Counted from the first letter of the stretch, positions 53,417 through 63,865 are shown. The stretch: DNA of 64,000 nucleotides from Sporosarcina cyprini (GCF_022048975.1 NZ_JAKMHX010000030.1:248001-312000), one strand, 5' to 3'. A program made the numbers and translations. Notes: a model not told the origin generated them from the letters alone.

Positions 53417-54977
53417 TGAGCACATTGTCAAAGACTTCAAAGACACCTTTTGCCGTCTTTGTCAGCGTCGTCGATTTATGGCCAATCTGAATCACAACAC
53501 CCGGATAGGCTTCTTTGGATACTTCAATCTTGGGCGGAATCGCATTTCTAATTTTCCTCATCCCCAGTTGGATCTCTTTATCAAGCTCCAACATTTTTTC
53601 GTGCCCCGTCTCAACCGATTGCTGCATTTTCTGCAGTGCTTCGGCTTGTTGACCAGCCAACTGGCCAGCGGTCGCTTCGAACTTTCCAGTGTGCTCCTCA
53701 AGCTTACGTGTGGTTGCCTGAATTTCTTTCAACTCTTGAGCCAAATGCTGAATTTCCTTATAAATCAAGTCCTTATCCACCCCTTTGGCATGAAGATGAG
53801 TTGTGCGTTCATGCTGATTACCAGCATATGCACACTCAATGGTATACATGGCTTCGATGTGGCCGCCGATAATTTTTCCTCGGTTCGTATCCACATGTAC
53901 CCGCTCTGCTACCACTTCACACCCAAGCATATAGAGACCGACATGAACATTTGAAGCAAATATTTTGCAATTGTTTGCATGTTTCAGAAAGATATCGCCC
54001 TTCGCCTCAATGACAGACATGCCTCCACCGAAGACACCGCCTTTTATGTAAAGATCACCATCGGAAGAACATATTTCTTTTGAGTTTGTTACACCTTCCT
54101 TGCCTTCGATTGAAATATCCCCCGTTGCATTGACTGAATATCCTGCTAGAACCGTGCCAAGTATACGAACCGCACCATCGAATGTAATAGATCCTGTTTC
54201 CGGTCCGACATCTCCATTGACCACAAGCTGGGCTCCTACGCTAATAACCCCATGATGAAATTCCAACGCACCGCTATGCGAGGCGCGTAACACGATTTTA
54301 TTTCCTTCCTCCACTTCAAAGATGGATTTACTATCGTATTCAAAGCGGGCATCACTGCCCCTCGGAGCTGGAATTTCGTTGCCAAGGATATCCATTCCAG
54401 GCGTCCCTTCTCGCGGGAGTATTTTTTCACCAAGCCAGTCGCCTTGATTAATATGTGTAACAAAATTCATTTCATAATAGTCCGCGGAACCGTCTTCTCG
54501 AATAACCGGTTTCCGTTCTGGACGATCCATATACGTAATTTCTGCGTCGGCTCCTTGGACAGGCTCTTTGCCGATGGCAATGTCGATGGGCGCCCCTGGT
54601 ATGAATGGTATGGAATCGAGTGATACCCTTCCATATCGTATCCCGAGATCAGTTATTTTCTCTTCTACTTGACGGAGCAGTTCCTGTCGTCTGCTTTCAA
54701 ATTCCTCCATTGTCACATTCAAATAGAGCTGCGCTTTCATCCGATCGGACTGGACTTCAATCTCCATCAATGGAATATAAGTGCCGATTACATGTTCTTT
54801 TCCTACTTCCGTAAGCGCTTTCTTCAGGATAGGGAATGATTGGATCTTTATTCTTGGATGTTGTTGGATGATCCGATCAAAGGATTTTATCGGGAATCCC
54901 CCTTTTTTCAAACGTAAAAAGACATTCACTTCATCCACAACATACAAGTCGAAGTATTCGTTCTCTTGCAGCAACAT
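53409..54977 (-). CDS. FapA-family (DUF342) protein
   Basis: 522 residues. The N-terminal half has the DUF342 mark (MNFVTHINQGDWLGEKILPREGTPGMDILGNEI region). A right-handed parallel beta-helix follows (VNGDVGPETGSITFDGAVRI, then NATGDISIEGKEGVTN). A coiled-coil of about 100 residues (IQATTRKLEEHTGKFEATA) and a short strand domain end it. DUF342 proteins form polymer-like shapes; in Bacillales the function is not settled. GGAGGT lies close upstream of the ATG. Confidence 0.82.
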   Translation of the reverse strand: MLLQENEYFDLYVVDEVNVFLRLKKGGFPIKSFDRIIQQHPRIKIQSFPILKKALTEVGKEHVIGTYIPLMEIEVQSDRMKAQLYLNVTMEEFESRRQELLRQVEEKITDLGIRYGRVSLDSIPFIPGAPIDIAIGKEPVQGADAEITYMDRPERKPVIREDGSADYYEMNFVTHINQGDWLGEKILPREGTPGMDILGNEIPAPRGSDARFEYDSKSIFEVEEGNKIVLRASHSGALEFHHGVISVGAQLVVNGDVGPETGSITFDGAVRILGTVLAGYSVNATGDISIEGKEGVTNSKEICSSDGDLYIKGGVFGGGMSVIEAKGDIFLKHANNCKIFASNVHVGLYMLGCEVVAERVHVDTNRGKIIGGHIEAMYTIECAYAGNQHERTTHLHAKGVDKDLIYKEIQHLAQELKEIQATTRKLEEHTGKFEATAGQLAGQQAEALQKMQQSVETGHEKMLELDKEIQLGMRKIRNAIPPKIEVSKEAYPGVVIQIGHKSTTLTKTAKGVFEVFDNVLNV

Positions 54978-55103
54978 TCCTCACCTCCAACGTTTATAAT
55001 TCATTATAATCGATTTACCCGACTATTTGGATAGTTAAAAGGATACAAAGCAATAAAAGGAAATCCCATCTGTTTTTCTATCATTCACTTCAATATTTAT
55101 TAC

Positions 55104-55150
55104 AAAAAAATAAAACCAACGAAAATGCACACTCGTCGGCTTAGAAAAAA
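55104..55150 (-). terminator. Terminator of spo0A
   Basis: On the minus strand CCGACGA pairs with TCGTTGG (one G-U), followed by TTTTATTTTTTTG. Confidence 0.7.
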
Positions 55151-55175
55151 ATAATAAATATATTCATAATTGCTG

Positions 55176-55967
55176 TTAGCTGGCCATATGCTCGATCCGA
55201 ATCTTATCTGCAATCATGGCAATGAATTCACTGTTTGTAGGTTTACTTTTTAAATGGTGTACTGTATATCCAAAGGTTTTAGAGATAACATCATAATTCC
55301 CACGGTTCCAGGCAACTTCAATTGCGTGTCGGATCGCACGTTCCACTCTTGATGGAGTTGTTTTATACTTTTCAGCGATGTCCGGATATAGTACTTTTGT
55401 AACAGACCCAAGCAAATCCACGTCCATATATACCATTTGGATTGCTTCTCGAAGGAACGCGTAACCTTTAATATGGGCAGGGACGCCAATTTCCTTAATG
55501 ATGGACGTAATCGTCGTATCAAGCATTTTTTGATTAATTGGCCCTTCTTCTGAACTTGTATTTTCCTGACTCGCTTGTTTTGCAGGTTTTTGCGTGCCTG
55601 CCACTTGAAATATTTGATTCACAAGGCGATCGAGTTCAAATGGTTTTAACATGAAATAGGAGGCTCCCAAACTTGCTGCATGTGACATGACATCTTCTTG
55701 GCCAAATGCCGTTAGCATGATGACATGCATATCACTGTACTCTGCATCCGTTTTAAGCGTTTCAAGCACAGCGATGCCATCCAGATGCGGCATGATAATA
55801 TCGAGTAATAATATATCCGGGACTTCCTCTTGTAACATTGATAAACAGACCTTGCCGTTGTGCGCAGTCCAAATAATTTCAAATTCAGCCTGGTTTTCAA
55901 GAAATGTTTTCATCGTCCGAACCAGTTCCTTATTGTCATCCGCAATTGCAATTTTTACTTTCTCCAT
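55176..55967 (-). CDS. spo0A: Sporulation master regulator Spo0A
   Basis: 263 residues. The receiver domain (1-120) has Asp10/Asp11, the phospho-acceptor Asp56 in [10 protein letters not shown], Thr86 in MLTAFGQ and Lys108 in MLKPF. A hinge rich in Gln/Ala/Ser follows, then the DNA-binding domain from about residue 150, ending with [20 protein letters not shown] (recognition helix) and [20 protein letters not shown]. When phosphorylated by the relay it activates sporulation genes and represses abrB. A 0A box lies upstream, fitting autoregulation. AGGGGG lies about 8 bases before the ATG. Confidence 0.97.
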   Translation of the reverse strand: MEKVKIAIADDNKELVRTMKTFLENQAEFEIIWTAHNGKVCLSMLQEEVPDILLLDIIMPHLDGIAVLETLKTDAEYSDMHVIMLTAFGQEDVMSHAASLGASYFMLKPFELDRLVNQIFQVAGTQKPAKQASQENTSSEEGPINQKMLDTTITSIIKEIGVPAHIKGYAFLREAIQMVYMDVDLLGSVTKVLYPDIAEKYKTTPSRVERAIRHAIEVAWNRGNYDVISKTFGYTVHHLKSKPTNSEFIAMIADKIRIEHMAS

Positions 55968-56023
55968 TCCAATCCCCCTAAATAATGTCCATATTGATTT
56001 TATCGTCCTGTGCTTAGGAAATT

Positions 56024-56030
56024 TTCGACA
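56024..56030 (-). promoter_or_regulatory. 0A box in the spo0A promoter region
   Basis: TGTCGAA on the minus strand is a perfect Spo0A-P binding site, 57 bases upstream of the spo0A start codon. A one-mismatch copy (AGTCGAA) lies at 56094-56100. Confidence 0.65.
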
Positions 56031-56141
56031 AAAGGTTGAAGAATCCTCTCGTGAACTTAAAAATGCATCTTATGTATTATGATTTCCCTAAAATTCGACT
56101 AACTTCAACGTTTTTCCGCCAGCAAGAAAATGCTGTCATTA

Positions 56142-56193
56142 TGTAAGGCGGCAGGAAGGAAAACGCATTTTCCTTCCTTTGCCTGTCGCCTTA
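56142..56193. repeat. Long inverted repeat between spoIVB and spo0A
   Basis: GTAAGGCGGCAGG and GGAAGGAAAA pair with TTTTCCTTCC and CCTGTCGCCTTAC, a stem of more than 20 pairs with small mismatches. Neither side has a T run, so it is not a standard terminator, though it may still end or protect the spoIVB message. Confidence 0.7.
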
Positions 56194-56241
56194 CAGCTTA
56201 AATGCAACCAACTGGATAGCTTAATTCGCCTCAAGCCGCGG

Positions 56242-57207
56242 TTACTTTTCACCATTCCTCATTGTGACAAGGAAAAGACCGGCTCCTTTTTTGGGTTCAT
56301 CCACAAACATATGTGTAACGGCCCCGACAAATTTTCCATTTTGAATGACCGGGCTGCCGCTCATGCCCTGCAAAATGCCTCCTGTTTCAGCAAGCAATTT
56401 TGAATCAGTCAATATGAAATGGAACTGCTCTTCCTCGATTTTTGTGATCTTGATGGTGAATTTTCCTACTTCTGTCCCTTTGACGGTCGTATAGATCTCA
56501 GCTTCCCCTAGCTGTAGCTCAGACGGTTGCATAATTTCTAAAGGAGCGGCTAACACTTTCTTTGAGGCATCATTCCACGTTCCAAATATGCCGTAAATTC
56601 CGTTTGTCTTGATTTTTCCTAAATAATCCCCATCTTTAACGATGGAAGAAATTTTATAGCCAGGTACTCCCGGAACGCTCTTCTTTATTTGTTCGATTTC
56701 CGAAAGATAGATCGTTCCATCTTTAAAGGAAGGTGGTGATTTCAATGAGCTATCGACGATTTGATGGCCTAACGCCCCGTATGTCCCTTTTTGGGGGTCG
56801 ACATACGTTAAGGTCCCTGTCCCTTCCGTACGGTCTTTCAAAAACGGGAAAAGGCGTTTGAGGGCATTTGAATCGGCATTCACTTCGCTCTCTTCGCCAT
56901 GGCGGACAATGAGCAAGCGGATCTGTTCCTGTTTAACCTTCGGTAAGAAGCTTTCTACATCTTGCACTGTTTTGATTTCTTTATCGCCTAGCTGGCGGAT
57001 GGAGTCGCCGGCTTTCAACCAAATTTCGTCATTGATCAGCACGTCACCCGTTATAAACACGCCGGACAAATCCATTTGGATGCCGATGGACTCTCCCATC
57101 GGAATGACTGAACCGCTATCCGCAGCAGCTTTATCATAATGGAATGGCAATAAAAATAACAGTGCGGCAAACGAAACAGTCAGCTTGAGTCGTCTATTCC
57201 ATCCCAT
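56242..57207 (-). CDS. spoIVB: SpoIVB-type sporulation serine peptidase, short form
   Basis: 321 residues against about 425 in B. subtilis. SpoIVB is secreted from the forespore and triggers SpoIVFB cleavage of pro-sigma-K. The catalytic His (YGALGHQIVD), Asp (FILTDSKLLAETGG) and Ser (GMSGSPVIQNG) are all present. A signal anchor (LTVSFAALLFLLPFHY) leads almost directly to VIPMGESIGIQMDLSGV, so the usual 60-70 residue segment before the PDZ domain is absent. The PDZ lacks the usual loop, and the C-terminus ends early as LFLVTMRNGEK. AGGAGGT six bases before ATG and position between recN and spo0A support the identity. Confidence 0.87.
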   Translation of the reverse strand: MGWNRRLKLTVSFAALLFLLPFHYDKAAADSGSVIPMGESIGIQMDLSGVFITGDVLINDEIWLKAGDSIRQLGDKEIKTVQDVESFLPKVKQEQIRLLIVRHGEESEVNADSNALKRLFPFLKDRTEGTGTLTYVDPQKGTYGALGHQIVDSSLKSPPSFKDGTIYLSEIEQIKKSVPGVPGYKISSIVKDGDYLGKIKTNGIYGIFGTWNDASKKVLAAPLEIMQPSELQLGEAEIYTTVKGTEVGKFTIKITKIEEEQFHFILTDSKLLAETGGILQGMSGSPVIQNGKFVGAVTHMFVDEPKKGAGLFLVTMRNGEK

Positions 57208-57406
57208 AGTTCACCTCCTCATTTAAGATACTTATGGTATGTCCGTTCGCGGGGATGTTATAAGAGGGTAATTCAAGCAAAACGACATGATTTACGCATG
57301 GCCATTGTAATTATCCATAATAGGATGAGGTAAAAGTACATACACTATCCACATGATTTAGTCATCCTTACGATTAAATGCGGCAAGGTCAACGATTTGC
57401 AGACAA

Positions 57407-57442
57407 AAGAAAAAACGCACATAAGAGTATGCACGTTTTCTT
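57407..57442 (-). terminator. Terminator of recN
   Basis: On the minus strand AACGTGCATA pairs with TATGTGCGTT, followed by TTTTTC. The remaining 200 bases up to spoIVB hold its promoter region; CATACCA near 57234 resembles a sigma-G -10 but the -35 is poor. Confidence 0.8.
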
Positions 57443-57458
57443 ATCGGTTCCATCCAAT

Positions 57459-59156
57459 TTAAGGACGGAATGCTTTTTTTCGATTGTCTGCCAAAGACAG
57501 CAATTCATCTGCATGTTGCAAGGTCAATTCAGTGATTTCCGCACCCGATAACATTCTGGACAACTCTTTTGTCCGATCCATTCCTGTAATATCAGAAATG
57601 GCGGTTATCGTACGGTCATCCTTCACTTCTTTTTTAATGAGATAATGGTGGTCCGCCATCGCAGCGACTTGCGGTAAATGCGATATGCACAGTACCTGCG
57701 AATGCGTCGCGATCATAGCGATCTTTTCAGCAATAGCTTGCGCTACCCGTCCGCTTACACCTGTATCCACTTCATCAAAAATAATCGATGTGATTCCTTG
57801 ATGTTTGGAGAAGATCGTTTTCAGAGCCAGCATGATCCTGGACAATTCTCCTCCGGATGCGACTTTAACGAGCGGTTTCATCGGTTCGCCGACGTTAGTT
57901 GAGATAAAGAAAGCGACATCGTCAAAACCATTCATATCAAAAGTGCCGGGCTGTTGGGTCACCCTCACCTCAAAAGTAGCTTTTTCCATATGGAGCTCTT
58001 TCAACTGTTGCAAAATTGCGGTTTCCAACTGTTTTGCCGCATCTTGCCTGATTAAGGAAAGTTCCATAGCTTCCACTGCAAGGTCTTGGACTAGCTGCTC
58101 AAGCTTTTCCTTTCCTTTTTCCAGCCGTTCATCCCGATTTATTAATTGATCCAGTTCATCTGCAATTTTGTCTCGATACAGCAAGATCTCTTCAACAGTA
58201 CTGCCATATTTACGTTTCAGCGTAAGAAGCTGCGCCAGCCGGCTTTCCACAAAATCTAAGCGGCCAGGATCAAATTCCATCTGATCGATCAAATTCTTAA
58301 TATCATGAGCGGTATCCTGCAAAGTGTAGAAGCTGGTCGCTACCGATTCTGCATGTGCAGCCAGCGTCTTATCAACCGAGGCTGCGTCTTCCAAATCGCT
58401 CATGGCAGATCCTACCCAGTCCAAGGCATGCATGTCTCCGCTAATCGATTCATAAGCAGTATTCAACCGTTCAAAAAGACGGTGAAAGTGCTGTAATTTG
58501 TTCTGTTCAGCCTCTAACTCCTCTTCTTCTCCAATCACAAGACCGGCTGAATCAATCTCATTCAATTGGAAGGAATAGAGGTCAATTCGCTGGGCCACCT
58601 GCTGTTCGTTCTCTGTTGCTGCCTCCAGCTTCTTCCTCAGCTTCACATAAGCAGAATACAACTCCGAATAATTGACATGCGCCTTTTTCAACGCGTCCCC
58701 CGCAAAATGGTCTAGCAAATGGATATGGCGCTTTTCCATCATCAATTCCTGATTGTCATGCTGGCCATGAATATCAATTAACTGGGCACCGATTTCCCGG
58801 AGTATGCCGATTGTGACCAGCTTGCCGTTGACTCGGCAAGTTGATTTCCCATTGGCATTCAAATCACGGCGTAAAATGAGCATGCCCTCGTCAGATTCGA
58901 TACCAGCCTCCAGCAATTTATCAAAAACAGGATGATTCGGGTCATCCATTATAAACAATCCTTCGAGCTCGGCTTTCGGTGCCCCGTGGCGAATGAACTC
59001 TTGTGAGCCTCTTCCTCCAGCAAGCAATTGAACAGCATCTATAATGATCGATTTGCCGGCCCCCGTTTCACCTGTCAATACAGTAAGGCCTTCCTCAAAT
59101 GTCACCTCAAGATGATCGATGATGGCAAAATTCCGGATTGATAATTCCCGTAACAC
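57459..59156 (-). CDS. recN: DNA repair ATPase RecN
   Basis: 565 residues, SMC-like. Walker A is LTGETGAGKSIIIDA near residue 35, then a long coiled-coil hinge fills about 150-370. The signature VASGGELSRIMLALK, Walker B SIIFDEVDTGVSGRVAQAIA and a switch His in ISHLPQVAAMADHHY complete the ATP site. It acts early at double-strand breaks. Two GTG codons are possible; the second (59156) gives MLRELSIRNFAIID, which matches the family start and is seven bases from GGGGGG. Confidence 0.95.
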   Translation of the reverse strand: MLRELSIRNFAIIDHLEVTFEEGLTVLTGETGAGKSIIIDAVQLLAGGRGSQEFIRHGAPKAELEGLFIMDDPNHPVFDKLLEAGIESDEGMLILRRDLNANGKSTCRVNGKLVTIGILREIGAQLIDIHGQHDNQELMMEKRHIHLLDHFAGDALKKAHVNYSELYSAYVKLRKKLEAATENEQQVAQRIDLYSFQLNEIDSAGLVIGEEEELEAEQNKLQHFHRLFERLNTAYESISGDMHALDWVGSAMSDLEDAASVDKTLAAHAESVATSFYTLQDTAHDIKNLIDQMEFDPGRLDFVESRLAQLLTLKRKYGSTVEEILLYRDKIADELDQLINRDERLEKGKEKLEQLVQDLAVEAMELSLIRQDAAKQLETAILQQLKELHMEKATFEVRVTQQPGTFDMNGFDDVAFFISTNVGEPMKPLVKVASGGELSRIMLALKTIFSKHQGITSIIFDEVDTGVSGRVAQAIAEKIAMIATHSQVLCISHLPQVAAMADHHYLIKKEVKDDRTITAISDITGMDRTKELSRMLSGAEITELTLQHADELLSLADNRKKAFRP

Positions 59157-59382
59157 CACTTGTCCCCCCTTTTGCAGCTGTCATACAAATTACTACTGCC
59201 CCTAACAGTACTAAATGTTCGTGAAACTGAGCATTTTGCAGCTTCTCCATTCAAGCACAGCCAAACAACGTTGGCCCTATAAACAAATGCAGATCTCGTC
59301 CTTGAAGCGAAAGCTGGCAAATCCCCTTTTACCAAAAAGCGGAAAGTTTGTTTAGCCAAACAGGCAGTCCTCCCAGTTTTGT
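59157..59382. other. Unexplained 226-bp gap between argR and recN
   Basis: In B. subtilis these genes lie close together. Here the gap has no terminator, no clear promoter pair and no ORF with an RBS. A 116-codon open frame crosses it but overlaps both neighbours and looks non-coding. Confidence 0.4.
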
Positions 59383-59832
59383 TCAGATCATGGAGAGCAA
59401 TCTTTCCTTCACTTCTTGCGTTACCCTTTCGTCCCTGCAAATGATCATGCACGTATCATCGCCGCAAATGGTGCCTAGCATTTCATCCCACGATAAATTG
59501 TCTACGAGCGAACCTACAGCATGTGCATTCCCGGGCAAGGTCTTCAAGACGATGAAATAGCCAGCACTGTCGATGCTCACGAAGGCATCCGCCATCATCC
59601 GGCGGAGCTTATCTTCCGTATTGAATTTATGGACCTGCGGCAAACTGTATTTATAGCGGCCATCAGGCAAAGGCACTTTAATAAGATGCAGCTCCTTAAT
59701 GTCACGCGAAACCGTCGCCTGTGTAACATCGACGCCTGCACTTTTCAGTTTATCGACCAGCTGGTCCTGCGTTTCCACTTCATTGTTCGTTATAATATCT
59801 CGAATGCGGATATGCCGTTGTCCTTTGTTCAT
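59383..59832 (-). CDS. argR: Arginine repressor ArgR/AhrC
   Basis: 149 residues, the exact length of B. subtilis AhrC. A winged helix ([20 protein letters not shown], then [13 protein letters not shown]) binds ARG boxes. The C-terminal hexamer domain has [20 protein letters not shown] and [15 protein letters not shown] for arginine. It represses arginine synthesis and activates its breakdown. GGAG eight bases before ATG 59832 decides the start over upstream in-frame ATGs. Confidence 0.95.
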   Translation of the reverse strand: MNKGQRHIRIRDIITNNEVETQDQLVDKLKSAGVDVTQATVSRDIKELHLIKVPLPDGRYKYSLPQVHKFNTEDKLRRMMADAFVSIDSAGYFIVLKTLPGNAHAVGSLVDNLSWDEMLGTICGDDTCMIICRDERVTQEVKERLLSMI

Positions 59833-59883
59833 ACTCATCACTCCGATAACCATAGTAAGTACGGCTTTCTTTCATAAGACGAA

Positions 59884-59906
59884 AAACGCGCAAGTTTGCG
59901 CGTTAC
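59884..59906 (-). terminator. Terminator overlapping the end of tlyA
   Basis: On the minus strand AACGCGCAA pairs with TTGCGCGTT, followed by TTTCG. The tlyA stop codon is inside the stem. Confidence 0.75.
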
Positions 59907-60721
59907 GTCAATTCATCATGTGCGGTTGCGATCAACGCCTTGAAATTTCCTTCTTCAAAATGAGTTGACGGGTGTTCTTCCGAACGCAAGTGAAAAAGGA
60001 ATTCAATATTCCCTTCCCCTCCCGTTACCGGTGAATATGACATTCCGCAAAGAGAGAACCCTTCTTGCATCGCGAGATCAGCCACTTTTCTCAATACATC
60101 CAGATGGATCGTGCGGTCTTTGACAATTCCTTTTTTCCCGACGTTTTCTTTTCCAGCCTCAAATTGAGGTTTGACAAGAGCGATGACATCGCCATTGGGC
60201 TCGAGAATTTGCTTGAGAGGAGGAAAAATCAAACCAAGGGAAATAAACGACACATCAATAGTTGCGAACTGGGGACGCCCCAACTGAAACTGATCCGGGG
60301 TCGCATGCCTGAAATTGGTCCGCTCCATAACCGTTACCCGTGGATCCTGCCTGATTTTCCAAGCCAGCTGATTCGTCCCGACATCAAGGGCATAGCAATG
60401 TGCTGCACCATTTTGCAGTGCACAATCCGTGAAACCTCCCGTTGAAGAACCGATGTCCAAAAGGATTTTGCCTTCGACCGAGACATCGAATTCCTCTAAA
60501 GCTTTCTCCAGTTTCAATCCGCCACGGCTGACATATTTAAGAGCAGACCCTTTCACGATCAAAGGAGCGTCAACCGGAATTTTTTCTCCCGGTTTATCCA
60601 TCCGGGTCTCGCCTGAAAAGACGAGACCTGCCATGATGGATCGCTTTGCTTTCTCACGGGTTTCCGCTAATTCGCGTTCGACTAGCAGGATATCGACCCG
60701 TTCCTTTCGTGGACCTGTCAT
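59903..60721 (-). CDS. tlyA: TlyA/YqxC family rRNA methyltransferase (hemolysin-like)
   Basis: 272 residues. An S4 RNA-binding domain ([20 protein letters not shown], then [13 protein letters not shown]) is followed by an FtsJ-like methyltransferase ([20 protein letters not shown] for S-adenosylmethionine, then [11 protein letters not shown]). Members 2'-O-methylate rRNA in mycobacteria; in Bacillus the target is less sure. Its ATG overlaps the dxs stop by four bases. Confidence 0.9.
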   Translation of the reverse strand: MTGPRKERVDILLVERELAETREKAKRSIMAGLVFSGETRMDKPGEKIPVDAPLIVKGSALKYVSRGGLKLEKALEEFDVSVEGKILLDIGSSTGGFTDCALQNGAAHCYALDVGTNQLAWKIRQDPRVTVMERTNFRHATPDQFQLGRPQFATIDVSFISLGLIFPPLKQILEPNGDVIALVKPQFEAGKENVGKKGIVKDRTIHLDVLRKVADLAMQEGFSLCGMSYSPVTGGEGNIEFLFHLRSEEHPSTHFEEGNFKALIATAHDELT

Positions 60722-62622
60722 ACGATTTCCCTTTCCGTCTTCTGTTCAAGTATGAAATCTTCCATCATTCGGGCCAGATTTTCGGATGTCATGCCGATTT
60801 CCTCAAGAAGTTTATCTACGTTGCCATGTTCAATAAATTGATCTGGTATACCCATTCGTCTAATTGGTGCCGGATCCTTTAGCGTATCGTGCGCATATTC
60901 GATGACAGCGCTTCCGAACCCGCCTGCCAAGACAGCTTCTTCCAAAGTGATGATCGGTTTGCCTGCCGCGAATAAATAATCCAGCATCGCCGTATCCAGC
61001 GGTTTGATAAACCGTGCATTTACCACTTGGATATTCATGCCTTTAGCAGCCAGTTGCTCCGCCGCATCCAATGCCATTGGAATCGTTGTACCAAATGTCA
61101 GAATCGTACCATCTGTACCGACACGTAAAACCTCCCATGTACCGATTGGAATGGTTTTAAGCACATCATCCATTTGAATGCCGATTCCATTACCGCGTGG
61201 ATATCTCATAGCGATTGGACCCTGATCATATTCCAAAGCAGTTTTAACCATATGCTGTCCTTCATTTTCATCTTTTGGCATCATGAGCACTAAATTCGGC
61301 ATATGACGTAAAAATGCGATATCAAATACACCTTGATGCGTTTCGCCATCCGCGCCGACAAGGCCGGCCCGGTCGATGCCGATAAATACATTCAAGTTCT
61401 GTCTTGTAATATCATGCAGCATCTGGTCATACGCCCGCTGCAGGAAAGTCGAATAGATCGCGAGGAAAGGCTTCATTCCTTGTGTCGCAAGGCCAGCTGC
61501 CATCGTGGCGGCATGTTGTTCCGCTATACCTACATCAAAGAAGCGATCTGGAAATTCAGCTGCAAACCCTTCCAGTTTTGAACCGACCGGCATCGCTGGA
61601 GTAATGGCAACGACACGTTCATCTTTTCGGGCAATCTTTCTGACCGTTTCAGAAACGAGGCTGCTCCATGCAGGGCCGGCTGATACGGATTTAACAAAAT
61701 CTCCCGTATCTATTTTATACGGTCCGGTGCCATGCCACGTACCGATTTTATCGTCCTCTGCTGGACGGTAGCCTTTCCCTTTCTTCGTAATTACATGAAG
61801 AAGGACAGGACCTTCCATCTTTTTCGCATATTGCAAATTCCGTTCCAAGTCATTGAAATCATGTCCATCGACAGGACCTAAATAGGTAAAGCCGAGTTCC
61901 TCGAAAAATACTCCGGAAACGAGAAGATATTTCAAGCTGTCTTTGACCCGTTCGGCAGCTGACGCGACTTTTCCACCAACGGCCGGAATCTTTTTTAAGA
62001 TATATTCCAGCTCGTCCTTTACTGAATTATACTTGCCAGCGGTTCGGAGCTTCCCTAACACTGCATGAAGGGCTCCGACATTCGGTGCAATGGACATTTC
62101 ATTATCGTTCAAAATGACAGTCATATTCGTCTGTGTATGGCCGATATGGTTCAATGCCTCAAGTGCCATCCCGCCAGTCAATGCGCCGTCTCCGATAATA
62201 GGAATAACAAAATTCTTCCCTTTTTGGATATCCCGAGCTGCCGCCATACCCATCGCCGCAGAAAGGGACGTCGAACTATGCCCAGTCTCCCAGACATCAT
62301 GCTCGCTCTCCAGCATCTTTGGAAAACCGCTGAGCCCTTTGTACTGACGCAACGTATTAAAATCACCGGCTCTGCCGGTTAAAATTTTGTGGACATATGC
62401 CTGATGCCCTACGTCCCATATGAATTTATCTTCCGGGCTATCGAACATCTTATGAAGCGCGATTGTCAACTCGACAACGCCAAGATTTGGTCCGATATGA
62501 CCACCGGTTACAGACAAATTCTCGATGAGGAATTTTCTGATCGAAGCAGCAAGCTCCGCCAATTGGTCCTTATCGAGATTTTTAACGAAAGATGGATTTT
62601 TAATCTGAGTGAGATCCATCAT
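60718..62622 (-). CDS. dxs: 1-Deoxy-D-xylulose-5-phosphate synthase
   Basis: 634 residues. It joins pyruvate and glyceraldehyde 3-phosphate with thiamine diphosphate, the first step of the MEP isoprenoid route. Motifs are [33 protein letters not shown], the cofactor site [20 protein letters not shown] with [20 protein letters not shown], and [16 protein letters not shown] in the pyrimidine domain. AAGGTG lies seven bases before ATG 62622; a GTG at 62628 is also open. Order xseB-ispA-dxs-tlyA makes an operon, with ispA giving the next prenyl steps. Confidence 0.96.
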   Translation of the reverse strand: MMDLTQIKNPSFVKNLDKDQLAELAASIRKFLIENLSVTGGHIGPNLGVVELTIALHKMFDSPEDKFIWDVGHQAYVHKILTGRAGDFNTLRQYKGLSGFPKMLESEHDVWETGHSSTSLSAAMGMAAARDIQKGKNFVIPIIGDGALTGGMALEALNHIGHTQTNMTVILNDNEMSIAPNVGALHAVLGKLRTAGKYNSVKDELEYILKKIPAVGGKVASAAERVKDSLKYLLVSGVFFEELGFTYLGPVDGHDFNDLERNLQYAKKMEGPVLLHVITKKGKGYRPAEDDKIGTWHGTGPYKIDTGDFVKSVSAGPAWSSLVSETVRKIARKDERVVAITPAMPVGSKLEGFAAEFPDRFFDVGIAEQHAATMAAGLATQGMKPFLAIYSTFLQRAYDQMLHDITRQNLNVFIGIDRAGLVGADGETHQGVFDIAFLRHMPNLVLMMPKDENEGQHMVKTALEYDQGPIAMRYPRGNGIGIQMDDVLKTIPIGTWEVLRVGTDGTILTFGTTIPMALDAAEQLAAKGMNIQVVNARFIKPLDTAMLDYLFAAGKPIITLEEAVLAGGFGSAVIEYAHDTLKDPAPIRRMGIPDQFIEHGNVDKLLEEIGMTSENLARMMEDFILEQKTEREIV

Positions 62623-62745
62623 TATCACGCACCTTCATTAATTGATTGCCACGATTCCAACAGCGCTTTCTTCATTATACCAAGAAGGGTCCCCAATACA
62701 ACATATTGGTCCGAAGGGATGAGATAAATTCAAACCTTTTCCGCT

Positions 62746-63630
62746 TCATGCATTACGATCGACAATATAATCAGCGAAAAGACCTAAAAGCGGCTGATCA
62801 TCAGCGAGGAATTCAATTGATTCCAAAGCGGATTGATGATGCTTGCGCAAACGCTCCTCTGCTCCATCGAGCCCCAGCAAGGCGGGATACGTCGATTTCT
62901 CCCTTTCAGCATCGCTGCCAGCAGTCTTTCCAAGCTGCTCGGTCGTAGAAGTGATGTCCAAAATATCGTCTTTTATTTGAAATGCGAGACCGATATTTTT
63001 CGCATAATCCTTCAATTTCACAATTTGTTCTTCGTTCGCTTTAGCTAAGATGGCACCGGCTTCTATGCAAAATGATAGCAGTGCGCCTGTCTTGTGCAGA
63101 TGAACCGTCTCTAATTGTTCAAGTGATAAAGAACGATGTTCCCCTTCAATATCAAGCACTTGTCCGCCAACCATGCCGCTTGGTCCAGAGGCATCCGCCA
63201 GGAGAGTAATAATGCGCAGGGCATCTTGCGGATCGGTCTCTTTCAACGTTGATAATTGTTTAAAGGCCAATGTCTGCAGTGCATCGCCTGCCAAAACTGC
63301 AACCGCTTCGCCGTAAACTTTATGATTCGTCGGCTTTCCGCGTCTAAAGTCATCATCGTCCATACTCGGCAAATCATCGTGGATCAGCGAATAAGTATGG
63401 ATCATTTCAACAGCACAGGCTACGGCCACTGCATCTTCAGAAGACGCCTGCAGATCCTCCAAGGTTGCGAGAACGAGCATTGGCCGAATCCGTTTGCCAC
63501 CCGCTTGGATGGAATAAGCCATGGAATCTTTCAGTGAGGAAGGGATTCCCGCTTCCTCCAACATGCCTTCCATAGCCTGATCGATTATTGGCATCTTTTC
63601 ATCTATGAACCGCTTGAGTCTCTCATTCAT
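62746..63630 (-). CDS. ispA: Farnesyl diphosphate synthase
   Basis: 294 residues of the all-helical prenyltransferase family. The first Asp-rich motif is SLIHDDLPSMDDDDFRRG, with the large loop typical of bacterial FPP synthases, and the second is AFQIKDDILDIT. GGKRIRPMLVLAT precedes them. It condenses IPP with DMAPP/GPP to C15. ATG 63630 lies in the last codons of xseB (8-base overlap) with GGGG upstream, so the frame opening at 63684 is rejected. Confidence 0.95.
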   Translation of the reverse strand: MNERLKRFIDEKMPIIDQAMEGMLEEAGIPSSLKDSMAYSIQAGGKRIRPMLVLATLEDLQASSEDAVAVACAVEMIHTYSLIHDDLPSMDDDDFRRGKPTNHKVYGEAVAVLAGDALQTLAFKQLSTLKETDPQDALRIITLLADASGPSGMVGGQVLDIEGEHRSLSLEQLETVHLHKTGALLSFCIEAGAILAKANEEQIVKLKDYAKNIGLAFQIKDDILDITSTTEQLGKTAGSDAEREKSTYPALLGLDGAEERLRKHHQSALESIEFLADDQPLLGLFADYIVDRNA

Positions 63631-63865
63631 TAGCTTCGGCCCCTTTTTCCGGATTGAACGGTCTTTGCTGCCCATCAGGATCAATGACCGAAATCAATTG
63701 TTTCTCCGCATCTTGTAATTTACCATGGCAGTATTGCGATAGCTCCATTCCTTTTTTATATAGGGATATCGCATCCTCCAAGGGCACATCACCAGTTTCC
63801 AATCGCTGGACGATCTCTTCCAATTTGAGCATCGCTTCCTCAAAACGAAGATTGTCGTTTTCCAT
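63623..63865 (-). CDS. xseB: Exodeoxyribonuclease VII small subunit
   Basis: 80 residues. RFEEAMLKLEEIVQRLETGD and LEDAISLYKKGMELSQYC are the two helices of the XseB family, which bind the large subunit XseA. The complex degrades single-stranded DNA. The ATG follows the xseA stop codon directly, with GAGGGGGAG upstream, and the end overlaps ispA. Confidence 0.94.
   Translation of the reverse strand: MENDNLRFEEAMLKLEEIVQRLETGDVPLEDAISLYKKGMELSQYCHGKLQDAEKQLISVIDPDGQQRPFNPEKGAEANE

Noticed and set aside
59102-59452. 116-codon ORF in the recN-argR gap
   Set aside because: It overlaps both recN and argR, has no RBS, and its sequence looks non-coding.
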